Shown: positions 46,401 to 56,689 of the stretch, piece by piece
Numbering within the stretch: the stretch's first letter is position 1
How the letters are laid out: every line of letters starts with the position of its first letter
Assembly (NCBI GenBank): GCA_026874595.1
Contig: CM049317.1
Span: 46,958,401-47,022,400 of the forward strand
Source of the DNA: Sipunculus nudus
Taxonomy: Eukaryota > Annelida > Sipuncula > Golfingiida > Sipunculidae
DNA length: 64,000 bases
Direction: 5' to 3'
The notes under the pieces: generated by a model
Seen by the model: the letters and a program-made list of their open reading frames with translations, nothing else
The model's database searches: none
Told to the model about the DNA's origin: nothing
Position numbers and translations under genes: made by a program

Positions 46401-46832
46401 TAATGAGTCAAGAATGTCTCAAAGACATTTTGTGCGTCACTATCACCACGTACTTCTTCATCTTTTGATAGAGTCTGCACCAAATTGCTGCTGTCTCTAC
46501 TGTGGGTTTTTTGTACGCCGTGTTTCTTCATATGTTCTTGGTCATACCTAGAATTGCATTCTTCGCTTTGAAAATTTTCATAAAGGTAACGTTTTCGTGG
46601 ATGCTGGCATTTTGCCGAATCTCTCTCTGCGTCGGACAATATAACTGCTCTCCCGTCAAAGGAGGTAACGCGTGGTAAGTTATTTCTGTCACTGAAGCTC
46701 TGATAACCGCAAGAATGGCCACAGCAAGTGGTGGGACTTCCTTGGCAACGAGCACATCCTTTTTCGCCTTCATCTCTAATGAGCACTTCAGCTGCCATCT
46801 TGGTAACCATTGGCCCCATGTCGGACTTGTGT
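43448..46832 (-). CDS. Zinc-finger gene, main exon 2
   Basis: 3385 bp with an unbroken frame to TGA at 43450-43448. The acceptor TTGACTTTTGCAG is strong. The first in-frame ATG of this exon (46819) could also start translation if exon 1 were non-coding. Antisense frames across the exon are shadows. Confidence 0.92.
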
Positions 46833-48945
46833 CTGCAAAAGTCAACAACAGGTGGAATAAATAAAAAAAGTGCATTTTCTCAGGCAAAACACCACCAGAT
46901 GGTGTGGTTTTACATATTTAGTATAGATTTATGATAAATTAATTATTGTCACATCAAGGTTGATGCAAGTTGTTTCACCAGCTGGTTTCTATAAGATTCG
47001 GTCACTTATATTTCACACCGTCACCTTAGAATTTCCTCTGTCATACTATCGCACTGAAAATTCGAGTTGTTGTTAGCATTGAAAATATATCAAACATTTC
47101 GATATTGAAAGGAAAAAACTAAATATGGAAATAGAGGTCTAATCACACAGGTTTGCATTGTTACTTGCACACTTTATAAAGCCAGAGTCACTGCATGGTC
47201 TCGAATTGGAGACCAAAATAGAGAGCCAGTCTGTTTTGTTTCGAGACTTGGTACATGAAAGATATCAAGACCAGCACCTCCCAGTCCGAAAGCGAGACCA
47301 GTTAATCTAGTCTCGAGAGCAGGACCGGTATCGAGACCTATACCACTTGTCATGGACATAAAGGAATGGCGACAGGAATCATTGTAAACGTATAACAAGG
47401 GCACCGCAAGCTCAGCGTCTCCTTGCACCGGATCATAATTATACTGGACGTATTACACAAGTGTGAAAATGACGAGGGCAGCTCTGTGACCGTGACTTTG
47501 ACCCTGTGACCTCGAACTCAGTAGGGTTTTATCCGTGAGGGGTGGGCGATCCATATGTGAAAGATAAAAGGTTTTGGTCAAACGGTTTGGCTTCAAATCG
47601 GTCCATAAGCTTTTACAAGAAGTGGGTCGCGTGGCCTTGACCTTTGACCACGTGAACTAAAAACCAATTGAGTTCTTCATCTGTTGGTGGATAAGCAAAA
47701 TGTGCAAGATGAAAGGTTGTTGTCAAGCAGTTTGACTTAAAATGGGTCCATAATATTTTTCAAGAAGTGGGCCCCGTGGCCTTGACCTTTGACCCCTCGG
47801 CCTCAAAATCGAAGGATTCCTCGCCCGTTGGTAGGTGAGTCATATGTAAATGATAACAGACTTTGTCAAACGGCTTGGCTTAAAATGGGTCCACAATCTT
47901 TTCAAGAAGTGGGTCCCGTGGCCTTGACTTACGCGACATAAAAATCGACAGGTTTCTTCACCTGTTGGTGGGTGTGACATATGTGGAGAATGAAAGTTTT
48001 GGTCAAAAGGTTTGGCTTAAATTCGGACCACAAACCAATTACTGACGGACGGACGGACGGCAAGACAGATAGACGAACGCACGAACAGAGGCGTTACTAT
48101 ATTCCTTCCTGCAACTTCGTTGCGAGAGGATAACAATCATCCAGGTCACAGTCAGCAATCCTGGTTGAGAGTATGCGTTCATTCCAATTCGTGTGTGTTT
48201 GTGTATGTGTTGGTTCACAACACAACTTATATAACTTGATCGGAATCCGATGAAATATTCGATTCGACTTTTGTGTTGGTCATGATCTGCATCCAGGAGT
48301 GACTTCCAGGAATATTCACAAATCTGCAGGCACATATGCACGAATGAACCTGGGAGTGTGGCCAATAAGTGAAGCAAAGACGGTCCAGCCTCGTGCCCTC
48401 ATCAGGTAATCTGTCGGGCTGTTCAGGTCACGGTCGAGTGCAAAGTACTAAGGATTGAGGGTGCCCGGTGGTTGTCTGCAGTACGGCTTTTGTACACAGG
48501 CAATTTCAGCGTATGACCTTCAGCACCGGGGTTTAGATATTCGCAGAGCGTTTTTTAAACGTGTGCTCTCTGTTCGGAGGTTAGCGGCCGTCTGCCTCCC
48601 ACAATAGGGACCCTGCATGGCGGAGGCTGGCATACCAAGGAATGCTTAAATTTAGATGTTTGATGTGGGAATTTACCTTTTCCGCGATCAATATAGCCAT
48701 GCTACGATAAGACCACAATAATCCATCCACAATCAAATGGAAAATAAAACGGTATGTAACCGTTATTGAAACAGCTCAAATAAACGCATATACCTGTAAG
48801 GAACAGATCGGAGGTCCCCGGTCTGCCCGTTCACCAGTTTAATAGCCTCTGTCGATATACCAGCAGAGCACAAATTCAACATACTTTCCTTCAAATAAAC
48901 ATTACAGCGTACACCATTAACGCTGAACTCGCATTCTTGTGCCAT
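43448..48945 (-). CDS. Nuclear C2H2/AT-hook protein with CtBP-type motifs
   Basis: Exons 48945-48794 and 46832-43448 join in phase 2 into about 1178 residues. I do not recognise an orthologue. Visible parts: a compact N-terminus (MAQECEFSVNGVRCNVYLKE) continuing over the junction to YRHKSDMGPMVTKMAAEVLI; a Cys-rich patch CARCQGSPTTCCGHSC; a long disordered, His/Pro/Ser-rich middle; PLDLRV and PLDLSV (~558-570), which fit the CtBP-binding PxDLS motif; an AT-hook KRGRGRPRTPK (~700); one C2H2 finger CNICSAYFTRVSTLYSHFSRTH shortened here to C-x2-C-x12-H-x4-H (~730-756); and psi-KxE SUMO-type sites IKVE and VKSE. A DNA-binding transcriptional repressor is the best inference. A 1.8-kb transposon lies just upstream. 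Confidence 0.8.
47480..48075 (+). repeat. ~145-bp unit repeat with ACGG microsatellite
   Basis: GTGGCCTTGACCTTTGACC-type phrases at about 47488, 47631, 47776 and 47918 mark four units, ending in ACGGACGGACGGACGG at ~48043. It has the same architecture as the repeats at 1-430 and 1200-1745. Confidence 0.7.
48080..48670 (-). repeat. Dispersed repeat, related to 41320-41680
   Basis: Begins with TTCCTGCAACTTCGTTGCGA and ends GGCGGAGGCTGGCATACCAA. It carries the same type of internal text (TTCGTGTGTGTTTGTG, GTGTGGCCAATAAGTGAA) as the related copies. Confidence 0.4.
48794..48945 (-). CDS. Zinc-finger gene, exon 1 (start)
   Basis: ATG at 48945 gives 50 codons ending SVPY and a split Arg before donor GTATAT. 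The join to 46832 keeps the frame and has no stop. The start context (TATATGG) is mediocre; upstream in-frame codons are AT-rich and UTR-like. The donor is less than ideal, so this exon is likely rather than certain. Confidence 0.62.
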
Positions 48946-49316
48946 ATACTTTTTGTTCGTAAATTTATTTATAAATATTTGATTTATATCCTGTCCTACA
49001 GACTGCAGTATTGAATATAGTTTAAATATCATATTAATCATATAGGCCAAAGTGGTTGCGAAATGATTGATTGGAAAGGACGGAGTACTCTTAATAGTTT
49101 ACTCTATAATGTGCATAAACTGTCATTCGTTATAAAACTTGTATACTGACGTACTGACCTGTTACAAATAGTTTATTGCAAAACCAAATAGAAACCTGCA
49201 TCCCAATGGTTTGATGCCCCGGCCATGGGAACACAGGTTACAATAACGCCCTGCGAACAAAGTAGACTCCTAGCGAAGGCATTAACATACCGCCCTTTCA
49301 AGGTGCTTAAAAGGTG

Positions 49317-51155
49317 CACTGAAAACCAAAAATGTGTTTGGGAACACATTTAAATGTGTACGACACTTGTATCTGAGATGAGGCATTAAAATGTGTACAG
49401 AAACACATTAATGTGTATGATAAATTTAATGTGTTTTGTAACACATCATAGATGTGTTTGGGAAAACATATAAATGTGTTTCGGAACACACATAGACGTG
49501 TTTCGGAACACACACATGTGTTTGGAAACACATAGAGATGTGTTAGAGAGTTGTATCTGGGACGAGGCATTAAATGTGTACGGAAACACAGTAAATGTGT
49601 ATGATAATATAAATGTGTTCTGAAACGCATTTGATGTGTTCTGAATGTGCTAAAATGTGTTCTGCAAAAGTTCCAAATACATGTAGCTTGCCTGGTCTTG
49701 AGACTGGAATAAGTAAGGAATAAAAGTATCTAATCCATATAATTCAGCTGTATATTCACCTTTAACACAGAAAACAAATAACAAAAGCAGTTACACAAAT
49801 TTGAACCATTTATCATAATATTTTCACCGTATATTTATTCATTTAATGAAAAAAATATATTATAGTCCTTGTCCTTATTGAATACAGAGACACAGGTCTC
49901 TAATGATGTTTTTCTGTAGTATGCAGGCCAAGAATCTGAGAAAAACACCCCAGATTATAACTTAACCAAGTGATGCACATACTATAATATACAGAAATGG
50001 GGTATATATGTAGAGTGCAAGTTGCCGAAATGTCATAATATATGGTAAATATAAGTTCAATGAGTCTGGAGTAATTGTGCATTCATCTATGATGTAGCTC
50101 TCTTAATTGGATCACCAGCAGTCTTGAGACAGCCTCATTTCGCTCCTCTTCTTGAAGAGCATAAAGACTTGGGTGGGCTTAAGTCCTATAAAATAAGAAA
50201 ACGAACGTATAAGAATTAACAGGCATGAAACATTGTGCAGTTGTATATTAGCATTTACTACTCGGGTGGGGAGGGGGGGGGGGGCATATATGTAGCTAAG
50301 TCACCAACATAACAAGAGTGTGGCTGTATAAAAGCACGCTGCGACTGTGACAACCTTATAGGGTTACAAACCTGACCCTGTTCTACAACAAGCTGCCTGC
50401 TGTCTTATCAGCAGTTGTTACATGTGCCCTGTACTGAGCGAAGCTTCATGAACTTTGTGCATGGCCCTGCATGCATACACATGCATATACAGTGAACAGT
50501 TGGAATTATATAATAATAACGTCTTTGGTAATGTTAAGTTGTTAAGTACGACAAAAATATGTTATATACATGTATAATATAAATCTCCTTGCACATTCCT
50601 TGTAAACTGCATGACTGTATACATATTATTTTAGGGGCAATGTCGCAGTCAGGCAGGCATGCAATGCAGGCATCATCATCTAAATCTGGATAATTAACAC
50701 TCAGTGCTCTTACTGACTGTACATATAATTAAGACATTCCACATATAGCCGATTTTGAAAAAAAACAATACATTCTTAACTTACCTCAGACCTTGCAGCA
50801 TGTACTCTGCCACTTATGTCTGCTGAGATGATGGGCCACCCGAACAAAGACCAGACTGTTTTTGAATTTGGCGGTTATGTATCACGTGACAACCAACTCC
50901 CTCTCGGGGAAAGGCGCATACACATTACATGTGTTTTGAAACACATACTCAAACACAGTAGATGTGTTCCCAAACACATTTCCAAACACATTTTGGAAAA
51001 CAGATGTGTTTGAGCGGAATAATGCGTTTGGTAACACAGTGAGTGTGTTCTGACTAAACGAAACACATTTAATGCCTCATACACAGCAAAATTTGATGTG
51101 TTTGAGTTCCGGAACGCGCTAAATGTGTTCCCGTACACATTTTTGATTTTCAGTG
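49317..51155. mobile_element. 1.8-kb element with TGTGTTT/AACACA subterminal arrays
   Basis: The ends CACTGAAAACCAAAAATGTG and (complement of right end) CACTGAAAATCAAAAATGTG agree over more than 30 bases. Both ends continue into arrays of the palindrome ATGTGTTTGGGAACACAT and variants: 49330-49670 and 50920-51145. No TSD is clear and no transposase is present, so it is probably non-autonomous. A run of G lies near 50265-50284. It sits about 370 bp upstream of the zinc-finger gene start codon. Confidence 0.75.
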
Positions 51156-51427
51156 TGCCATTATAAAATGTTAAATGCGCATTCCCCAAATAGATGAACA
51201 AGACATTTAAAATGTATAACGAACTAATGTAAGACCACGTTTCCGAACCTTCAATGTTTGCATTGACTTTTGGCAATGCATCAAAGTTATGATACCGCAA
51301 AGCGCCTCACGTGAACCTGTCTACCCATAATTTAATTCAGCACGACATAGGAAAAACTAAATTAACATATAAATTTAAAGTACGTAATATGAAAAGCAGA
51401 TTACTGTATTAAATAACAATATTACAA

Positions 51428-52403
51428 GTGTCTTATGGGCCATGACGCTCAGTTGAATTCAAGGAGCCTAGACCAAATGGCAAAATGTCTATGAGAGTGC
51501 TCAGAATCATGCATTTTGAAAATAGACCTTAGATATAAGTTTCAGTGAACTTATTCTACACCTAGTTGCTACCATTTGTGCCCACCTGACTAAAAGAGTT
51601 TAAATCGAGTTCTTTCATACAAATTGCAGAGAATAGGTCAAAGTAACATTTCAGGTTCCCAAGGAGAGTTTTAGGGATGATCTGAAAGTCATATACGTGG
51701 ATTTTAGGCCAAATTAAGTACAATTTGTGCCCCATCAGACTCACTGGAAGCGTAAAAAATCTTGTTTTCTCTCCTAATGTGCAAATATAGGTCACCATGA
51801 CCTAATTTCAGGTTTCATGCAAAGAATCATGGCGATTAATGCATTAGTTATTCAAATACGGGAGTTTTCATATCATTTTTTTTAAATTATTCTGATGGGT
51901 ACTCACAAGCCCCAAATTTCGGCAAAAATATGGAAAATAGAGACCTTATTCAGGTTTCAAAAGAGATATTCCATGGATCTGCCTGGATGTCAAGTTAGAA
52001 AATTCTAGGTTAATTCAACGGTAATGATTTCAGCCCTATTAACGGACGACCGCTTCATATGAATTTGAACAAGCACTATATGATCAATATGCATGCAAAG
52101 AATCATGGCGACAAATACATTAGGTATTTGGATACTGAAGCTTTTGTATGAAATGTTTTATTATTCTGGGGGGGGGGGGGGGGGGGTACCTACGGGCCCC
52201 ATAGCTCGGAGAATATGGGTAACAGAGAACTTATTTTAGTTTTCCAAAAAGATTTTTCATGGACCTCCCAGGATGTCAAGATGGAAGATTCAATAGTTAC
52301 AATTTGTGCCCTGTTAAAGGACGTCCGGGCGGACGGACGGACTGACGACGGACAGAGAGTGAATTCTATAGCCAAGATGACTTTCAGTCAGCTGAGCAAA
52401 AAA
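51428..52403 (+). mobile_element. Pearl-like element, copy B
   Basis: Starts GGGCCATGACGCTCAGTTGA and ends CAGTCAGCTGAGCAAAAAAC. It holds about two diverged ~350-bp units with a 19-G run (52168-52186) and a GGACGGACGGACTGACG microsatellite near the 3' end. Confidence 0.75.
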
Positions 52404-52484
52404 CTAAACATGGGCCAGGGTGGACACAATTTAATTTTGGTTGGGATCCGAATAAATGGCTTATCTAGTTGGATTTTTTTTTGT

Positions 52485-52790
52485 CTTGGCGGAGGTATGC
52501 GCTCCATTAAAATGTCACTGATATAAGTGTGTTGCGTCAGCCCGTGTTCTTACTTTAATAGAATATTGTAATAGACAAGAAGCAGGCTTACCTGTATATA
52601 TATATATAATGGATATTTTCATCAAATATCACGTAAATCATGTTATTTATATAATACACGTACAAGAAAACTACTTATACATATCTCGTCATATAAGGTC
52701 ATGTAACACAACATTTCATATCAATACTTCAATTCTGCATTCCAATGAATGCAAGCCTCCGCCATTCACCTATTTGGCCCATATTCCCAG
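52485..52790 (+). repeat. Dispersed repeat, related to 41320-41680
   Basis: Begins TTGGCGGAGGTATGCGCTCC and ends AATGCAAGCCTCCGCC. The interior is unlike the other copies and may be a truncated member. Confidence 0.35.
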
Positions 52791-52799
52791 GTTCATACG

Positions 52800-53507
52800 T
52801 GCATAACTGTTTTTAAATTTGTTAAAATTCCTTGATGACTCTACTGAATCCGTATGATTTGCCGCATCGACTGCTGGCTCGCCGTGGCTTTGGAGAACAC
52901 AGGATAGATATTCCCCGCTGATCCTCACTGATCAGTGCTTATCTAACGATATGTAAAGTAAAAAAAAATGACGGGAGTGTATTTTACATATGCTGTCGAT
53001 ACAAAAAAAAATTCTAATTTATGATGAAAACTACATTTTTTAGCTGAGATATCATAATGTTATCTTAAGTTAAATGTGTCTAGTTTTCTCAAAGGGTCTT
53101 CCAGGGCTCTCGCACAGTGCATGATTTACCATAGGTCTCCCTGTAAGTTATGAATTTCTATTTGAAAACTGCAAATGAGGAACACTGATGACTAAAATTA
53201 TTCATCGCTATATCAGTTGCTTTACAAATTTAGATTGTAAAGTTGATGACGCCATAGACATGTAAAAAAAACTACAAGGCCAAATAAAGGTTTGCTGCTT
53301 ATGCACTTTATTAGAAGTCACACAAGCGGACAATTTTTAAAAACATCTTTAATATAGGGTTTCGAATGCATTCTATTACAGAAGCGGTACATGGGAGGGG
53401 TCCCAAAACTCACTGAAAAAAAAACAAGCTTGTTTGCCCTACATACACTCTTATTCATTGGTTTTGATGGAGCTAAGTATATGTGTGCATTTATATGTGT
53501 AAGCATA
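52800..53507. other. Spacer, nothing recognised
   Basis: AT-rich sequence with no gene or repeat borders seen. Confidence 0.3.
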
Positions 53508-53509
53508 TA

Positions 53510-53919
53510 CTGTGGTTGGCTTCATATTCGCGAGGCTTGAATTTCGCGATTTCTCCATTTTGAATGTTTCACGAAGGTTTCATTTTCGCGATCTCACCAG
53601 AACCTATATGAAATATTTGGTAGAGCCATACCTGTGTGTATTATAAATTGAGAATGAGTCATGAGTCTGTGATATATTCTACTCATATAACGATGGTCCC
53701 GTACACCCAGCACAGGTAGTTAAGTTCAAATTTAAGGTAACGTAATTTATTTTAACATTTCTCACTGTTCTAACCTATTCTCATACAGGTATTGATTTCA
53801 CTGAATAAGATGGATATACTCAATGGGCCAATTATTCCCGAGGGTTTCATTTTCGCAATTATTTCCCATTCGCGAATATCGCGAAATTAAAACCCTCGCG
53901 AACAAAAAGGCAACCACAG
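53510..53919. mobile_element. CGCGAA-rich MITE with TA target, copy 1
   Basis: The ends CTGTGGTTGGCTTCATATTC and the complement of CAACCACAG are flanked by TA on both sides. The arms are rich in TTCGCGA and CTCGCGAA. About 410 bp, typical of a mariner/Tc1-type MITE. Confidence 0.8.
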
Positions 53920-54166
53920 TATGTATAAACTAAGTAAAATATACGTAAATGTCGCCGTATATGCGTACCAGTATGCCGTGTATGCCTGGCACGGCTTCAG
54001 GTGGGACTTTAACGTATGCATGGGGTGGACGTGAACTCGGGTATTCCCCAAAAGATATCGTCACTGCAGCATGGGTAATTTTGGATGAAGACTTAATAGA
54101 TCGACCGGCCCAATATACGATTACAAACATATATACAAGTTTATACATATACGCACACATATGTTT

Positions 54167-55090
54167 ATTGCTCAGTTGACTGAAAGTCAACCGGGGTACA
54201 GGTATGGCGGTTTGTCCGTCGTCCGTCCTGGCGTCCGGCCGTCCGTTAGCAGGGCAAAACTCGTAACTGCCGACCCTAAAAACCTGCAATTAACTGAATA
54301 TATAGGACCGTTAATATAAATTCTCCTTGGAAACCTGAAATAAGGTCACTGTGACCTATATCCTCCGAGCTATGGGGCTTGTAAGTACCCCAAAATTTTT
54401 TTTTTTTCAATTGACACAAAATCTCTAGTATCTTGATAATTAATTGCTGATGACGAAAAAAATTGCTAAACTTGCTAATACGGTCTAAATGGCCGAAACT
54501 GCAAGTATAAAGGGGCGATCTGTCTCAAAGCTCAGTCGTTCAAAGATCGGGTTCGGCTCTCGGATGGCATGGCTGGGTCTCCGCTGCTGGGATCGGTAGA
54601 TGGAATGTAGGTTGCTTCTGCCTTTGCGGCTTTGGATGCTGTAGCTTTCCTAAAAGGTCACCGGTTCGGGATGTACGGTGGCGGTCTCTCGCGCCTCTTT
54701 GCCTGGCTTTGTGTGGCATCAGTCTGTTGGCTCGGAGAACATGCTTAAGAAGCGCACAGGGCTGAGGTCTTGACCACAGGAGTCTGTAGCTGCTTGATGA
54801 GCAAAAACTTCTTCTGCTGCTGCTGCTGTTGATAATTAATGTATGTATTGCCCTGAATCTTTCTTTGAATATTGACCAGTTCCCGGAAACTGGTGGCGTC
54901 ACCTGTATTTTTTTTTCTATAAATTTTTTTTGTTTGCAAGATCGTCAAATGACAACAATTTTGTCAGATTCTCAGCTGTTGTTGCATCTAGTGTCCCGAA
55001 ATCTTGTGTGTTTAATGATTATGACTGATTTCTTCAGCTCCTGAAGACTGGTGGCGCCATCTATATTTTTTATTTGTATGCGTTATTTTC
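54167..55090 (-). mobile_element. Pearl-like element, copy D (degenerate, minus strand)
   Basis: On the plus strand it opens GCTCAGTTGACTGAAAGTCA with a CCGTCGTCCGTCC microsatellite, the complement of the 3' end of copies A-C. Unit text recurs as ACTGGTGGCGTCACCTGT (54893) and ACTGGTGGCGCCATCTAT (55048). It is split by the insertion at 54445-54828. Confidence 0.65.
54445..54828 (+). mobile_element. 384-bp SINE-like insertion with 12-bp TSD
   Basis: TTGATAATTAAT at 54433-54444 is repeated exactly at 54829-54840. The insert interrupts pearl-like copy D. It has A-box-like AAGCTCAGTCGTT and, after a short gap, B-box-like GGGTTCGGCTCT, and ends in a (CTG)n tail. A TATAAAG at 54506 with TCAGTC 28 bp downstream also looks like a pol II core promoter. 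There is no open frame of note. Confidence 0.7.
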
Positions 55091-55124
55091 TGTATTTTGA
55101 GACTGCCAAATTATATTGATACAG

Positions 55125-55255
55125 AAGAGCGTCGTTAATCCGAAAGCCTCGGAGACAAGCTTTTTTTGGATGAACGATCATTGTTCAGATTTCGGATAAA
55201 CGGTTGTCCCTTTTCTATTTCAGATGAACGATTTAACGGATAAATGGTGTTCGGA
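55125..55255. mobile_element. Short pogo-type MITE
   Basis: TACAGAAGAGCGTCGTTAAT plus CCGAAAGCC faces GGTGTTCGGATGTTCGACGT plus TTTACCTTA. This is the CGTTAATCCGAA type of pogo/Tigger-like MITE. The arms are diverged. Confidence 0.55.
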
Positions 55256-55279
55256 TGTTCGACGTTTTACCTTAGAATT

Positions 55280-55900
55280 GCAACTGTATCTGTCCATCTG
55301 TCCGTCGTTCTGTATGTCCGTCAAATTTGTTTCCTCATGATAACTCCAGTTTGGATTGACATATCGATTTCAAACTTGACATATGTGGCCCAACCTAAAG
55401 CAAGAACTCGATTGATTTTGGGGTCATGAGGACAAAGGTCAAGTTCACAGGACCCACTTATTAAGAAAAATTGGGGATGGATTTTAAGCCAAACGTTTCA
55501 TCCCAAACCTTCTATCTAGCACATATAGCTGACCTGCCAATGGTGGAAGAAACGTGTGGACCTAGGGTCACACTGTCAAAGTTTAAAGTCACAGGAGTCA
55601 TCTCTCGACATATCTGTTTCCAGATGATTGCTCCAGTTCTGATTCACAAATGGATATCATACTTGACTAGTATATAGCCCGTCACTAAAGCAAGAATCTT
55701 ATTGATTTCGGGGTCATGAGATCAAAGGTTAGGGTCAGAGGAGCAACTTCTTTAAAAAGATTGCGGATGCATTCTACGTCAAACTTTACATCATCTCAAA
55801 CCTTCCATCTTCCACATGTGGCTCATCTGCAAATAGTGGAAATTCTGTTTGATTGTTGTTTCACAGGCTCAAAGGTCTAGGTCACAGGGTCCATCGATTC
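55280..55900 (+). repeat. ~180-bp unit dispersed repeat
   Basis: Repeated phrases AGCAAGAACTCGATTGATTT and AGCAAGAATCTTATTGATTT with GGGGTCATGAGG, plus TTCATCCCAAACCTTC and TCATCTCAAACCTTCC, show two to three diverged units after a TCCGTCGTTCTGTATGTCCG start. Confidence 0.5.
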
Positions 55901-56309
55901 ACAGATGACCAGTATAAATACACGTATATGCAAACACTTATATATTGATAAAGGCTATAGGCGTAATAGGACTAGACTAGAATGAATATTTAAAATGTAT
56001 TCAGGCATTTCAGTACAAATAATGCATGGTGTTTGTGAAAATGAAATAAATAATATCAGCACAATATGTATACAAACCATAAGAAAGAATCACGATAGAA
56101 TTTTCTTTAAAAACAAGTATTGCATGTTTAACAGTTTTTAAAGAAACAAGAGTATTATGGGAAGATCAGAGAGAATCAGATTACCGCAAAAAGGTTCTTG
56201 CGTTTTTATTGCATGATAAAATTGTCTATAATTCAGACTCTTGGCTAGAATCCAGCTAGTGTTATTCCACAATATAATCCAGTCGGAGTCGTACAAGCGT
56301 CACGCCGCT

Positions 56310-56681
56310 TACTTTTCTTTCGCGAGGGTTTTAAATTTGCGATATTCGCGAAGGGCAATTATCACGAAAATAAACCATCGTGAATGTGAGGTCCCGTCGT
56401 CAAAGGCAAAGTTGAAAAGTAAATGGTTGACAATATGAACATAAATAGATCGTGTATGTTCAAAAACTGCTTTTGTTAATGATATCAGATATATCCATTT
56501 GTCTACCATTCCAATATGTTTTGTTAATAAAATTTTACGCACATAAAATGTGATATATTTAATCCACATAATAATGATTATACTCGTATCATGAGACCGC
56601 CGAAAATCGAACCCTCGCGATAAAAGTGAAAACGTGAAAATTGCGAAACTTAAACCCCTCGGATATGAAGAAAAACACAGT
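56310..56681. mobile_element. CGCGAA-rich MITE, copy 3
   Basis: TTTCGCGAGGGTTTTAAATT with GATATTCGCGAA opens it, and AACCCTCGCGATAAAAGTG and AAAAACACAGTA close it. Ends are degenerate. Confidence 0.5.
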
Positions 56682-56689
56682 ATATTCTG

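Larger units (their letters stand above)
46833..48793. other. Intron of the zinc-finger gene
   Basis: Begins with unique sequence, then a GAGACC/CGAGAC-rich patch at about 47190-47340, the ~145-bp unit repeat at 47480-48060, and the dispersed repeat at 48080-48670. No further exon seen. Confidence 0.6.

Noticed and set aside
50090-50870. Exon-like pieces on the minus strand inside the TGTGTTT element, one with a perfect GTAAGT donor
   Set aside because: No phase-consistent chain with a start codon could be built.
54540-54902. 120-codon minus-strand frame rich in Arg and Ser
   Set aside because: It spans the border of the SINE-like insertion and the pearl-like element, so it cannot be one old gene.
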